Below are positions 1 through 8,600 of a stretch of DNA of 9,502 nucleotides, in pieces (position 1 is the stretch's first letter; each line of letters begins with the position of its first letter). Source of the stretch: Thermoplasmata archaeon (GTDB lineage Archaea > Thermoplasmatota > Thermoplasmata > GCA-020350865); contig CP070672.1 in the NCBI GenBank assembly GCA_020351895.1, positions 2,883,558 to 2,893,059 of the forward strand, given 5' to 3'. The translations under genes and the position numbers were made by a program. The notes under the pieces were generated by a model. The model saw nothing but the letters and a program-made list of their open reading frames with translations, ran no database searches and was not told the origin of the DNA.

Positions 1-3000
1 ATCCATACCCCACCTACTCCCACATCGTCAAACACATTTACCGAGATATTCACATACTCACGATTCTCCTGGGGATCTGGTGTGTCCATGATATTCTCGA
101 ACCATGGAGGGGTAATATCCAGAATAGTGAAGGTCCCAGGATTTGTTGTATTCCAGTTATCTCCTGTATCCCTTGCCCAAACCACATAGGAATATATGCC
201 AAGGTTCGAATATGTATCTATATAAAACCAAATATAACCTGTACCTGGCATCATGCTTTCGTTTATCCAATTACCATTCGGATAAGTGAGGTTCAGGAAT
301 ACCTCCTCCACACCGAAATCATCCATTACTTTCACGGAAATATTCACAAAACCGCCAAATACTCGCAGGCTCGGGGAAGCGTTTAAGTCCCAAAGAATCG
401 GAGGAGTATCATAGATGGAAATCTCGAAAGTTTCAGGGATTGTTGAGTTCCAGTTATCGCTGGTATCACTTGCATATATGATGTAAGTGTAGATTCCTGG
501 GTTAGGATAAATTAGATCGAGATACCACTTATCTAATGGTCCTTTGTCCATAGTATTGTTCTGCCAGCTTCCATCGGGATAGGTGATATTCACCCATACG
601 CTCCCAACACCAATATCATCCGTTGCATCCACTGATATGTTCACAGATCCACCTATGGATTGTATGTTAGGTGTACAATTCAGATTATCTAAATAGGGGC
701 CGTCCGTATCCTGTATAAAGAAGGTTCCAGGACCAGAACTATTCCAATTATCACTTGTGTCCTTCACCCAAACTGTGTATGAGTGGATTCCCAGTTCAGG
801 ATATGGATTGTTGCAGAACCATGTGTTCCCACTTCCTCCAATCATACTGACATTTATCCAACTACTATCAGGATATATTATATTCACCCATACATCTTGA
901 ACCCCCACATTGTCTATTATTTCCGAGGTGATGTTAACGAGGCCCCCATTTTCCTGGGGATCCGGAGAGTCATTGGTAGTGAGGATCTGGGGTTTTTCCA
1001 GATCCAATATAGTGAATGCCTTAGAGGAAGTACTGTTCCAGTTGTCGCTTGTATCATTGGCCCATATAACATAGGTGTAAACTCCAAGATCAACATAAGA
1101 TGCCTGGTAATACCAGCTATCACCGCTTCCTTTGATCATGGTGATATTTGCCCAACTCCCATCTGGATACGTGATATTAACCCATACAACGGAAACTGCA
1201 ACATCATCGGTTACATCCACGGAAATATTCACAAATCCAGTTACAACCTGGGGATCTGGGATGTCCTGAATGTTATTAAATTCGGGTGCTTGTATGTCCA
1301 CTATCACGAAAGTCCCAGGAGCAGTGGCATTTCTATTGTCACTTGTATCGTTTGCCCAGATAATATAAGAGTAGAGGCCAGGAATGGAATATGTTGTGTT
1401 GTAATACCACTTATTTCCCAATCCCAGAATCATTGACACATTGATTGAATTTCCTCCGGGATTTGTAATATTCAACAAAACCACACCAAGGGCAGTGTCA
1501 TCCACTGCCTCCACTGTTATGTTTACATACCCTCCGGTAATCTGGGGATCAGGAAAGTCACTTGCATTCAGAAGAAGTGGAGGAATTATATCAATCTTAA
1601 TATCAAATGTTCTTGGACCAGTTGCGTTCCAATTGTTACTAGTGTCATTGGCAAAGATCGTATAGAAATAGGTACCTAAATCCGTGTAGTTCGCTTCATA
1701 GAACCATTCATCTCCCAGTCCCTGGAACATGCTGACATTGATCCAAGAGCCATTTGGATAAATGATATTGATCCAGACCTCGTCTACGGCAACATCATCC
1801 CATATATCAGTCGTTATATTTACAAAACCATCCACCTCTTGAGGATCAGGAAAATCATTGACAATCAAAAACACAGGCCCGTCGACATCCTGGATCGTGA
1901 AGGTGTTTGCACCCGTTTTATTCCAGTTACTGCTGGTATCATTCGCCCAAATGATATACTGATAGATCCCTAATTCTGTAAAAGGCGTATCAAAGAACCA
2001 TTCATCTCCGAGCCCTGGGTTCATGGTTACATTAATCCAGGATCCATTGGGAGACGTTATGTTAATCCAGACTTCATCAACAGCCACATCATCAGCCACA
2101 TCCACCGTGATATTGACGTTACCTCCATTCTCTTGTGGATCAGGAGTATCATTTGGATTGGAAAGAACGGGGCCATCAGTATCTATGATAGTGAATATCT
2201 CAGTAATTGTTGAATTCCAATTTCCACTTGTATCGTTTGCCCAGATAATGTAGGAATAATCACCCAATGCATCATAGGTCATGTTGTAGAACCATGTATC
2301 TCCTGCACCCTTTTCCATTCTCGTGTTTATCCAGGTACCGTTGGGGTATGTGATGTTAAGCCATATCTCGTCAACAGCCATATCATCTATTACATCCACA
2401 GAGATATTCACATAACCGCCATTTTCCTGGGGATCTGGTATATCATTAAGATTTGAAAGTAGAGGGCCATCAGTATCCTGGATAAAGAAGGTTCCAGGAC
2501 CAGTGAAATTCCAGTTGTTGCTCGTGTCATTTGCCCAAACCGTGTAGGAGTAGGTGCCCAGTTCAGCATATGAGGTATTGTAATACCAACCATCACCATT
2601 CCCCTTCAACATTGAGACGTTAGTCCATGAACCATCGGGAAATGTGATGTTCACCCATACATCATCCACGGCCACGTCATCCATTACATCACACGTGATA
2701 TTCACATAGCCGTCGTTCTCTTGGGGATCAGGTGTATCATCAAGATTGCCAAATTCGGGTCCATCTGTGTCTTGAATAGTGAAGGTTCCCGGGCCTGTAG
2801 AGTTCATATTATTACTGGTATCGTTTGCCCATACAAAATAAAAATAAATTCCAGAATCAAAGTAGGTGGTATTGTAGAACCATTCGGTTCCCGAACCTGG
2901 ATTCATACTAACATTAACCCAACTTGCATCGGGATAAGTCACATTGACCCAGACCTCATCCAAAGCCGTTTCATCAGTAACATCCACTGTTATGTTAACA

Positions 3001-4829
3001 AATTCCCCCGGTTTCTGAGGATCAGGAAAATCATTCAGGTTCCAAAGCTCAGGTGGAATTACATCTCCTTTTATTTCAAAGGTACCAGATGCAGACCTGT
3101 TCCAGTTATTGTTCGTATCATTGGCCCAGACAGTGTATGAATATGTCCCAATATCGTTGAATGTATCGTTGTAAAACCAACCATCTCCGATATCATCCTG
3201 CATACTTGTATTGATCCAACTGCCATTCGGAAATGTGATATTAACCCATACCTCATCCACACCCAAATCATCTGTAACATTCACTGAAATATTGACATAA
3301 CCTCCCATGCTCTGGGGATCGGGAGAATCAAGAAGATTGTAAAATTCAGGTCCGTCCGTGTCTTGAATCGTGAATGTCCCAGGACTTGTTGAGTTCCAGT
3401 TATTACTCGTGTCGTTAGCCCAAATCGTATACGAATGCGATCCCAAATCTGGATAGGTATTGTTGTAGAACCATTCGTCTCCTGTCCCTTTCCCCAGACT
3501 CACGTTCATCCAGCTGCCATTCGGATATGTGATGTTGATCCAAACTTCGTCAACTGTAACATCATCTGTTACGTCCACTGTTATATTTACATAACCATCA
3601 TTTTCTTGAGGATCAGGTGCATCATTTACGTTTTGGAACTGTGGAGCATCGGTATCCTTTATTGTGAAGGTGCCAGGACTTGTCGAATTCCAGTTATTGC
3701 TTGTGTCATTTGCCCATATTGTATAAGAATGAACACCTAAGTCAGAATAAGTTGCATTGTAATACCATTGATCTGCTGGTCCCTTATCTATGGTAATGTT
3801 GGTCCATTTACTATCTGGATATGTTATATTTATCCAAACCTCATCCACCGCTATATCATCAGTTACATCCAAAGTTATGTTTACATAATCTCCATTTTCT
3901 TGTGGATCTGGTGCATCATTTACATTTTGTAGCTCTGGACTGTCTGTATCCTGTATCGTGAAGGTTTCAGGGCCTGTGAAATTCCAATTGTTGCTCGTGT
4001 CATTTGCCCAAATAGTGTATGAATGCACACCGAGATCTGAATAGGTATCATTGTAGAACCATTCATTTCCCATCCCCTTTCCCATACCAACGTTCACCCA
4101 ACTTCCATTTGGATATGTGATATTGATCCAAACCTCGTCAACAGCGATATCATCTGTTGCGTCCACAGTAATATTTACAAAACCGTCATTCTCTTGAGGA
4201 TCGGGTGCATCATTCACATTTTGCAGCTCTGGACCCTCTATATCCTGAATTGTGAACGTTTCAGGGCCACTTGAGTTATAGTTATCGCTCGTGTCATTTG
4301 CCCATACCGTATATGAATATGTTCCTGGGTCAGTATATGAGTCATTGTAATACCAATTATCCCCTGATCCTTTTACCATGGACACATTATTCCAGGTACC
4401 GTTAGGAAATGTGATATTAACCCATACAAGACCCACCCCCATATTATCTGTAACATCAACTGTTATATTGACATTTCCTCCGGGATTTTGCGGATCAGGA
4501 AAATCAAGAAGGTTCGAAAACTCGGGAAGAACTCCATCACCTGTTATGTTGAAGGTCCCTGGTCCTGTACTATTCCAGTTATCGCTTGAATCGTTTGCCC
4601 AAACTGTATATGAATAGATACCCAGGTCAATGTAGGAAGTGTTGTAGAACCATCCATCACCGCTTCCCGGAAGCATGCTTGCATTGATCCAAGAGCTATT
4701 AGGATACGTGATGTTCACCCACACAGACTCAACATTGTAATCATCTGTCACATCCACAGTGATGTTGACATTTCCACCACTGCCCTGGGGATCGGGCGTA
4801 TCTGTTAAATTGGAAAGTTCAGGGGGATT
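1..4829 (-). repeat. Tandem coding repeats, 16 complete plus one partial, about 295 bases each
   Basis: The anchor motif PDPQ (or its degenerate form) has its first codon ending at plus-strand positions 4796, 4499, 4205, 3911, 3617, 3323, 3026, 2732, 2438, 2144, 1850, 1553, 1259, 965, 671, 374 and 80. The steps are 294 bases (98 codons) twelve times and 297 bases (99 codons) four times, at junctions 1/2, 6/7, 11/12 and 15/16. Repeats 3, 4 and 5 are the most alike (NDAPDPQEN, VDEVWINITYP). Repeats 15 and 16 have lost the anchor (PNIQ, PSLR). Third-position differences are common, so most of the array is old and is maintained at protein level. Confidence 0.95.
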
Positions 4830-5471
4830 ATCATCCACACTCAAGATAATATACCCGCTATCAGGAACAAAGTCCTTCACGTTGGATGTCACCTGAATGG
4901 AGGAATGGGACCGAAATTGACTGAAGATCAGACCTGTAGACGAGGTAATATAGGAAAGAGGGAAACGCGCTTCTACGGAAATGGTTCCCGGTGTTCCACC
5001 TGGAGGAGGATCAAAATAAAGGGTTCCGTCCTCGGTGAGGTTTCCATCATCAGAGGCATTCCATATATGTGCATCAGCAGAATCCCTAATCGAGATGTTT
5101 GTAAGGACAGGTGTACCGCTTATCCTCTCTATCTGGGCTGCGACGAAGATATCCCAGGTTATGCCACTTGCCGTGATATTGATGCCCATGTCGTACAACA
5201 CTGCAGGCTTGGTACCATCATTGTCTATATCCCACCGCACATAGAGCCATGTATCATCAAAATCGAATGCAACAAAGACAAGATCGGTCATGTCAATGGG
5301 TGAATCTCCCAATGGATCATTGAAGGCCACTGTAACATTTACCCAATCTGATAGAGTACCATCATCTACATCCACTGCCATAGAAATCCTTCCGACCCCC
5401 GCAGGATCCAAGAGAAATGATATCATAAGGAGGATAATCACTGCAATTATACGCTTAGTGTTATCAACCAT
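1..5471 (-). CDS. Giant secreted surface protein with tandem 98-residue Ig-like repeats (3' end outside window)
   Basis: The frame opens at the ATG at 5471 and runs without a stop to the left edge, giving 1,823 complete codons; the C-terminus is missing. Residues 1-32 form a signal peptide (KR, hydrophobic core, then SMA before V33). Residues 33-212 are a unique domain. From about residue 215, 16 full repeats and one partial repeat follow. A typical repeat reads PDPQ, VNITVDVTDD, VDEVWVNITYPNGSW, a small Gly-rich loop, WFYN, YSYTVWANDTSNNWN, GTFTI, then DTDGPE: a beta-rich pattern expected of an Ig-like sandwich. Sequons are very dense (six to eight in repeats counted), so heavy N-glycosylation outside the cell is likely. 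The start is supported by AGAAGG eight bases upstream and by the signal peptide; the next ATG, codon 16, would cut the signal. Likely roles are cell-surface stalk, S-layer-associated protein or adhesin; no enzymatic motif is visible. The reading frame is very secure; the function is inferred. Confidence 0.93.
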   Translation of the reverse strand, partial: MVDNTKRIIAVIILLMISFLLDPAGVGRISMAVDVDDGTLSDWVNVTVAFNDPLGDSPIDMTDLVFVAFDFDDTWLYVRWDIDNDGTKPAVLYDMGINITASGITWDIFVAAQIERISGTPVLTNISIRDSADAHIWNASDDGNLTEDGTLYFDPPPGGTPGTISVEARFPLSYITSSTGLIFSQFRSHSSIQVTSNVKDFVPDSGYIILSVDDNPPELSNLTDTPDPQGSGGNVNITVDVTDDYNVESVWVNITYPNSSWINASMLPGSGDGWFYNTSYIDLGIYSYTVWANDSSDNWNSTGPGTFNITGDGVLPEFSNLLDFPDPQNPGGNVNITVDVTDNMGVGLVWVNITFPNGTWNNVSMVKGSGDNWYYNDSYTDPGTYSYTVWANDTSDNYNSSGPETFTIQDIEGPELQNVNDAPDPQENDGFVNITVDATDDIAVDEVWINITYPNGSWVNVGMGKGMGNEWFYNDTYSDLGVHSYTIWANDTSNNWNFTGPETFTIQDTDSPELQNVNDAPDPQENGDYVNITLDVTDDIAVDEVWINITYPDSKWTNITIDKGPADQWYYNATYSDLGVHSYTIWANDTSNNWNSTSPGTFTIKDTDAPQFQNVNDAPDPQENDGYVNITVDVTDDVTVDEVWINITYPNGSWMNVSLGKGTGDEWFYNNTYPDLGSHSYTIWANDTSNNWNSTSPGTFTIQDTDGPEFYNLLDSPDPQSMGGYVNISVNVTDDLGVDEVWVNITFPNGSWINTSMQDDIGDGWFYNDTFNDIGTYSYTVWANDTNNNWNRSASGTFEIKGDVIPPELWNLNDFPDPQKPGEFVNITVDVTDETALDEVWVNVTYPDASWVNVSMNPGSGTEWFYNTTYFDSGIYFYFVWANDTSNNMNSTGPGTFTIQDTDGPEFGNLDDTPDPQENDGYVNITCDVMDDVAVDDVWVNITFPDGSWTNVSMLKGNGDGWYYNTSYAELGTYSYTVWANDTSNNWNFTGPGTFFIQDTDGPLLSNLNDIPDPQENGGYVNISVDVIDDMAVDEIWLNITYPNGTWINTRMEKGAGDTWFYNMTYDALGDYSYIIWANDTSGNWNSTITEIFTIIDTDGPVLSNPNDTPDPQENGGNVNITVDVADDVAVDEVWINITSPNGSWINVTMNPGLGDEWFFDTPFTELGIYQYIIWANDTSSNWNKTGANTFTIQDVDGPVFLIVNDFPDPQEVDGFVNITTDIWDDVAVDEVWINIIYPNGSWINVSMFQGLGDEWFYEANYTDLGTYFYTIFANDTSNNWNATGPRTFDIKIDIIPPLLLNASDFPDPQITGGYVNITVEAVDDTALGVVLLNITNPGGNSINVSMILGLGNKWYYNTTYSIPGLYSYIIWANDTSDNRNATAPGTFVIVDIQAPEFNNIQDIPDPQVVTGFVNISVDVTDDVAVSVVWVNITYPDGSWANITMIKGSGDSWYYQASYVDLGVYTYVIWANDTSDNWNSTSSKAFTILDLEKPQILTTNDSPDPQENGGLVNITSEIIDNVGVQDVWVNIIYPDSSWINVSMIGGSGNTWFCNNPYPELGIHSYTVWVKDTSDNWNSSGPGTFFIQDTDGPYLDNLNCTPNIQSIGGSVNISVDATDDIGVGSVWVNITYPDGSWQNNTMDKGPLDKWYLDLIYPNPGIYTYIIYASDTSDNWNSTIPETFEISIYDTPPILWDLNASPSLRVFGGFVNISVKVMDDFGVEEVFLNLTYPNGNWINESMMPGTGYIWFYIDTYSNLGIYSYVVWARDTGDNWNTTNPGTFTILDITPPWFENIMDTPDPQENREYVNISVNVFDDVGVGGVW
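4836..5375 (-). other. Unique N-terminal domain of the giant protein, possibly CBM9/DOMON-like
   Basis: Residues 33-212 do not share the repeat pattern. The segment begins DGTLSDW, followed by NDPLGDSPIDMTDL and then the strand-like run FDFDDTWLYVRWDI. An Asp-rich opening followed by alternating hydrophobic residues and LYVRWD is reminiscent of CBM9-like and DOMON beta-sandwich domains, which bind sugars or haem. A Pro/Gly-rich loop (DPPPGGTPG) lies near residues 154-162. The domain would be the outermost part if the protein is anchored at its C-terminus. The family assignment rests on pattern memory only. Confidence 0.4.
5376..5471 (-). other. Signal peptide of the giant repeat protein
   Basis: Residues 1-32 begin with a short polar segment containing K6 and R7, continue with the hydrophobic run IIAVIILLMISFLL, and end in SMA before V33. 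Ser at -3 and Ala at -1 fit signal peptidase I. An alternative is that the hydrophobic run stays as an N-terminal anchor, because a polar stretch (DPAGVGR) separates it from the proposed cleavage site. Confidence 0.75.
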
Positions 5472-5479
5472 GAGATTAA

Positions 5480-5498
5480 CCTTCTATATCTTTAGAAG
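5480..5498 (-). promoter_or_regulatory. Ribosome binding site of the giant gene, within a small hairpin
   Basis: On the minus strand, CTTCTA-AAGATA-TAGAAG (5498-5481) is a perfect 6-base inverted repeat with a 6-base loop. Its 3' arm overlaps the Shine-Dalgarno-like AGAAGG (5485-5480), eight bases before the ATG. If the stem forms, it would partly hide the ribosome binding site. The stem is short and AU-rich, so it may be weak or temperature-sensitive. The ribosome binding site is fairly secure; the regulatory hairpin is speculative. Confidence 0.5.
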
Positions 5499-5524
5499 TG
5501 CTCAGATTAACTTGAGAAATCCCA

Positions 5525-5532
5525 TATTTATA
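5525..5532 (-). promoter_or_regulatory. TATA-like box for the giant repeat gene
   Basis: The minus strand reads TATAAATA here. An archaeal start site about 25 bases downstream would fall near 5502, giving a leader of roughly 30 bases that contains the hairpin and the ribosome binding site. The surrounding sequence is AT-rich and includes another TATATA-like stretch just upstream (about 5535-5545), so the exact box is uncertain. No convincing purine-rich BRE is visible. Confidence 0.5.
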
Positions 5533-5573
5533 GAATATATACTCTATATGTAGAATAATTAAATTTTTACAAG

Positions 5574-5612
5574 ATTATCAATTCCTATTATCATTTTCAA
5601 TTATCATAAAAT
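5574..5612. repeat. Three ATTATCA direct repeats at exact 13-base spacing
   Basis: ATTATCA (plus strand) begins at 5574, 5587 and 5600, forming three 13-base units whose second halves differ. The array lies about 40-80 bases upstream of the TATA-like box of the giant gene. It could be an operator or activator-binding array. The region is very AT-rich, so chance cannot be excluded. Confidence 0.45.
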
Positions 5613-5672
5613 GAAATAATGATATCCATCCTATGCCCCCTTGAATATCCTGAGCCGCCATATCGGGATTCT

Positions 5673-5687
5673 AAAAAAAACCAAAAA
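5673..5687 (-). terminator. T-run terminator after the polymerase gene
   Basis: Immediately after the polymerase TGA, the minus strand reads T5-GG-T8. Archaeal RNA polymerase terminates at such T-runs without needing a hairpin. Its position directly at the gene end, with a TATA-like box further on, indicates that the giant gene is a separate unit. Confidence 0.65.
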
Positions 5688-8600
5688 TCACATCAATTCC
5701 CTCAGACTCTCCTCATCATAGCCAAAAGGCGAGAGCATGTTTTCCCCTACCCTAAGTAAAAGCTCGATGTACTTTCCTGCATCGTACCTCTCGCTCCCTT
5801 CTATGAATTCGGCTATCTTCACCCTCTTTGTGGGCTCCTTTGTGGAGCTGTCGCAGATTACGAACCTCACCTTCTCGCCGGGGTGAATCTCGAAACCGAG
5901 GCTCCGATACTGCCTTAGAGCCGCAACCTGGTCATTGAATTGACTGTAGTCCTCCAAGGTCCTTGAGATTCTTTTCGTGATGATCAAATCCTCAAGATCG
6001 CATTTTCCATCTCTAATCATATCATGGTACCTCTTCAAGGCACCGATGCACTCAGAGAGCCTATCCTTAAACTCAACTGAATTATTAGCCTTGGACATGA
6101 CCTCAAGCATCTTTAGCTGGACCTTTCTCATCAATTCCGGCGTGTCTCTTTTTCTGAGATGGATTCCCCTCACCTTCAGCTCGCCGTTTTCGAACAAACC
6201 GTAGTACCTGTTCAGGGCCCCCACGCCTGTTGTTTTGTTGGGCAAGAACACGATCCACTTGTACACCCCCTCCAGATCCAGGGGAATGTCGATGTACTTC
6301 GACACATAACTGCAGAAGTCCCCATGATCCTCGTAACCATTGGGTTTGAGCCAAAGACAGTCCACGATGCCGTGTAAGACCTCGTAACCGTACCGCTCTG
6401 CAATCTCCATGGTTTTTACGAGTATGTCTCTGCCGTATGCGTTTATGGATTCATGGCATTCGATTCTTCCGAATCTTGCGTTTCTATAACCTGTGTAACC
6501 AAAGCAGTTGTGGGTGAATATATTCCCCTCTACAATGAAGCCAGGTAATCCCTGGTCGATCTCAAAACAATAGACATAGAGGGTTCTCGGGCTAACCTCT
6601 TCGATGGAGGTAATTTGTGAGAAAGTCAAACTCGAGCTCAGCAGTACCTTCAAACGCTCCAAATATGAAATCTCATTTTGGTCAAACTGAGCCCGTTTGT
6701 CGTATAATTGGCCAAGTTTGAGAATTGCTGTTTTTCTGGAGACAGACTGTCTCATTGTCACTCTTGGATTTCTTGTGCTCCTCACCTTCTTTGCTAAATG
6801 AAGTAGACCACTTTCTACCACGGGAATCTGTGGCTCTCTTGGCGGAAGACCAGGTTTCAATTTTTCTTCAACCCGCTTGCGGTGTTTTGCTTTCAACCAA
6901 CCCTTATCATACCATTTTTCTATTTGATGCAGATTTCTCAGTTGGATTTCATGGATTCTCTCACCGAAGGCTAATCGGTATTCTAGACCTAACATCGATA
7001 GCAATAACCCGATTTTTTTGATTAAAGCATGATCATGGCTCACTATATCAATGAAATTACGCTTTTCGCTTACACTACCATCACTGGCAACGAGCCCACT
7101 TAAAAATCCAAATTTTACATCAGCTGGTCCGTTAAGAATAATGGGAGGGATACTCAGTTTTCCATTTTTTGCCGAATTAGGTACTTCCAGTGCCACCTCA
7201 AGAACCCGTTTTAAGGCGATACTATTCACTTGAAGCGCATACATGTTGGCATGATTCTCTTTTCTTAGTTTAGAGGGTAAACCGAATTTTTCACGTACGA
7301 TACGACGAAGCACCTCGACAATATCTTTATCCTCCGAGTTGATAGCGAATCTTACCATATTGTTCTTAGCATTTCCATCTCCAACGAAAAATCCCAGAAG
7401 AAAACCTAGATCAAAGTCTATTTTGATATTCGCAGGAATCTTCTGGATTTCTCCACCGCCACGTCTTCCTCGACCAAATGTTTCTAAAGATAATTGCTCC
7501 CTATCTTTTCGTAGATGCGACAGGAATTGGAAGGGGAGATACCCATATTCGCGCCAATTCCAGATGCTTTTCTCAGTATATTTTCCCAATGCAGATGCCC
7601 TAATTGAATAATAACTCTGGGTGATAGCCCGAGGAATATCCCCACCAAAAGCACGCCATAGGGGTAATTCTGCAGGCGGCAAATTTTCTTCAAGAGCACT
7701 CACAAGATCAAAATGCGAATCGTTTCCCTCTTCATGCTCAATCCTAGTAACTATCGGGAGATAATCTCTCTTTTTCAATTCATCTGCACGCTTGACCTTC
7801 AATCTCCCCTCCTCAAGTATATAACATGGATGATCTCTCGTAACCAACAGCTCACGGCCTTGTCGAAGGCGGAAGCGGAGCATTTTCTTAGGTGATCGAA
7901 ATTTGAAGACCCTCTTGACCGGCACTTTTGCAGACTTCATATCTTTTGTCAACCCGAAAACCCGAAACTCGTTATCAACTTCCAGTATTCCCTCACCCTC
8001 GGGCAGATACTTGTCAACTATCTCAGATATCGACTGAAACTTTACCTCACCTTCTTTGTCATAAGGAACTATCGTTTCGCCATCCAGGCATGTCACAAGC
8101 AACCACTTGAGAATATCGGCTTTCTGCTTGTACATCTCCTTACTTTCAGGCTGTGTCTTCATGAGTTTTTTGAAGGCTATCCTCCTCTGAACAATGGGCC
8201 CCACAACCCTGGGAATCAGACCTCGTCTCTTCTCGCAGACATGATAAAGAAGCTCGGGCACCCTCATTTTGGAGTCGGGGCAGCAATCGCACATCACAGT
8301 CTCAGGGGAGAGATTGTACCTAGCCATGATGTTGGGGTACAGCGATGTGAAGTCCACCTCCACGACACCCTCGTGGACACCCACCACAGGCTCGAACAGC
8401 AGGCCTCCTCTGTCCGCAACTATAAGCTCCTTTGCGGTCTTGAAGTCCTCTGGCACGTTCTTCTTCCATAGAATGAGATAGCCATCTTTTTGCGCACAGT
8501 TCACCTGCATTGCAGATATTGCGCTTCCTGGAGACAGCCTTGACATATCTTGAACAGGTATACATGATAGTCTTGCAAGGTCGATTAACCCGGACAATCC

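Noticed and set aside
917..1123. Minus-strand open frames of 60-70 codons inside the repeat array (also 2408-2599 and 3071-3280)
   Set aside because: They are out of frame with the continuous repeat frame, which is uninterrupted here and carries the conserved motifs.
783..1436. Plus-strand open frame of 217 codons, and similar plus-strand frames at 1441-1665, 2023-2253, 2721-3140, 3435-3740 and 4378-4617
   Set aside because: They recur in the same phase of each repeat and are antisense shadows of the minus-strand coding repeats; they have no independent family features.
1..4829. CRISPR or satellite-type array, suggested by the regular 295-base period
   Set aside because: The units are diverged, far longer than CRISPR repeats, have no spacers, and stay in one reading frame with conserved protein motifs.
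4905..5553. Plus-strand frames over the N-terminal domain of the giant gene (4905-5303, 5035-5244, 5290-5553)
   Set aside because: They are antisense to the unique domain and signal peptide of a clear minus-strand gene, overlap each other, and show no recognisable domain.
5613..5672. Possible hairpins such as TCATTTT...AAAATGA (about 5591-5616) and an imperfect stem near 5645-5671 as a small RNA
   Set aside because: The stems are short, partly expected from AT-rich sequence, and lack promoter or RNA-family signatures.
6507..8090. Insertion or assembly error splitting the polymerase
   Set aside because: The insert is in frame and has all intein splicing blocks and both endonuclease motifs, so it is a genuine intein.
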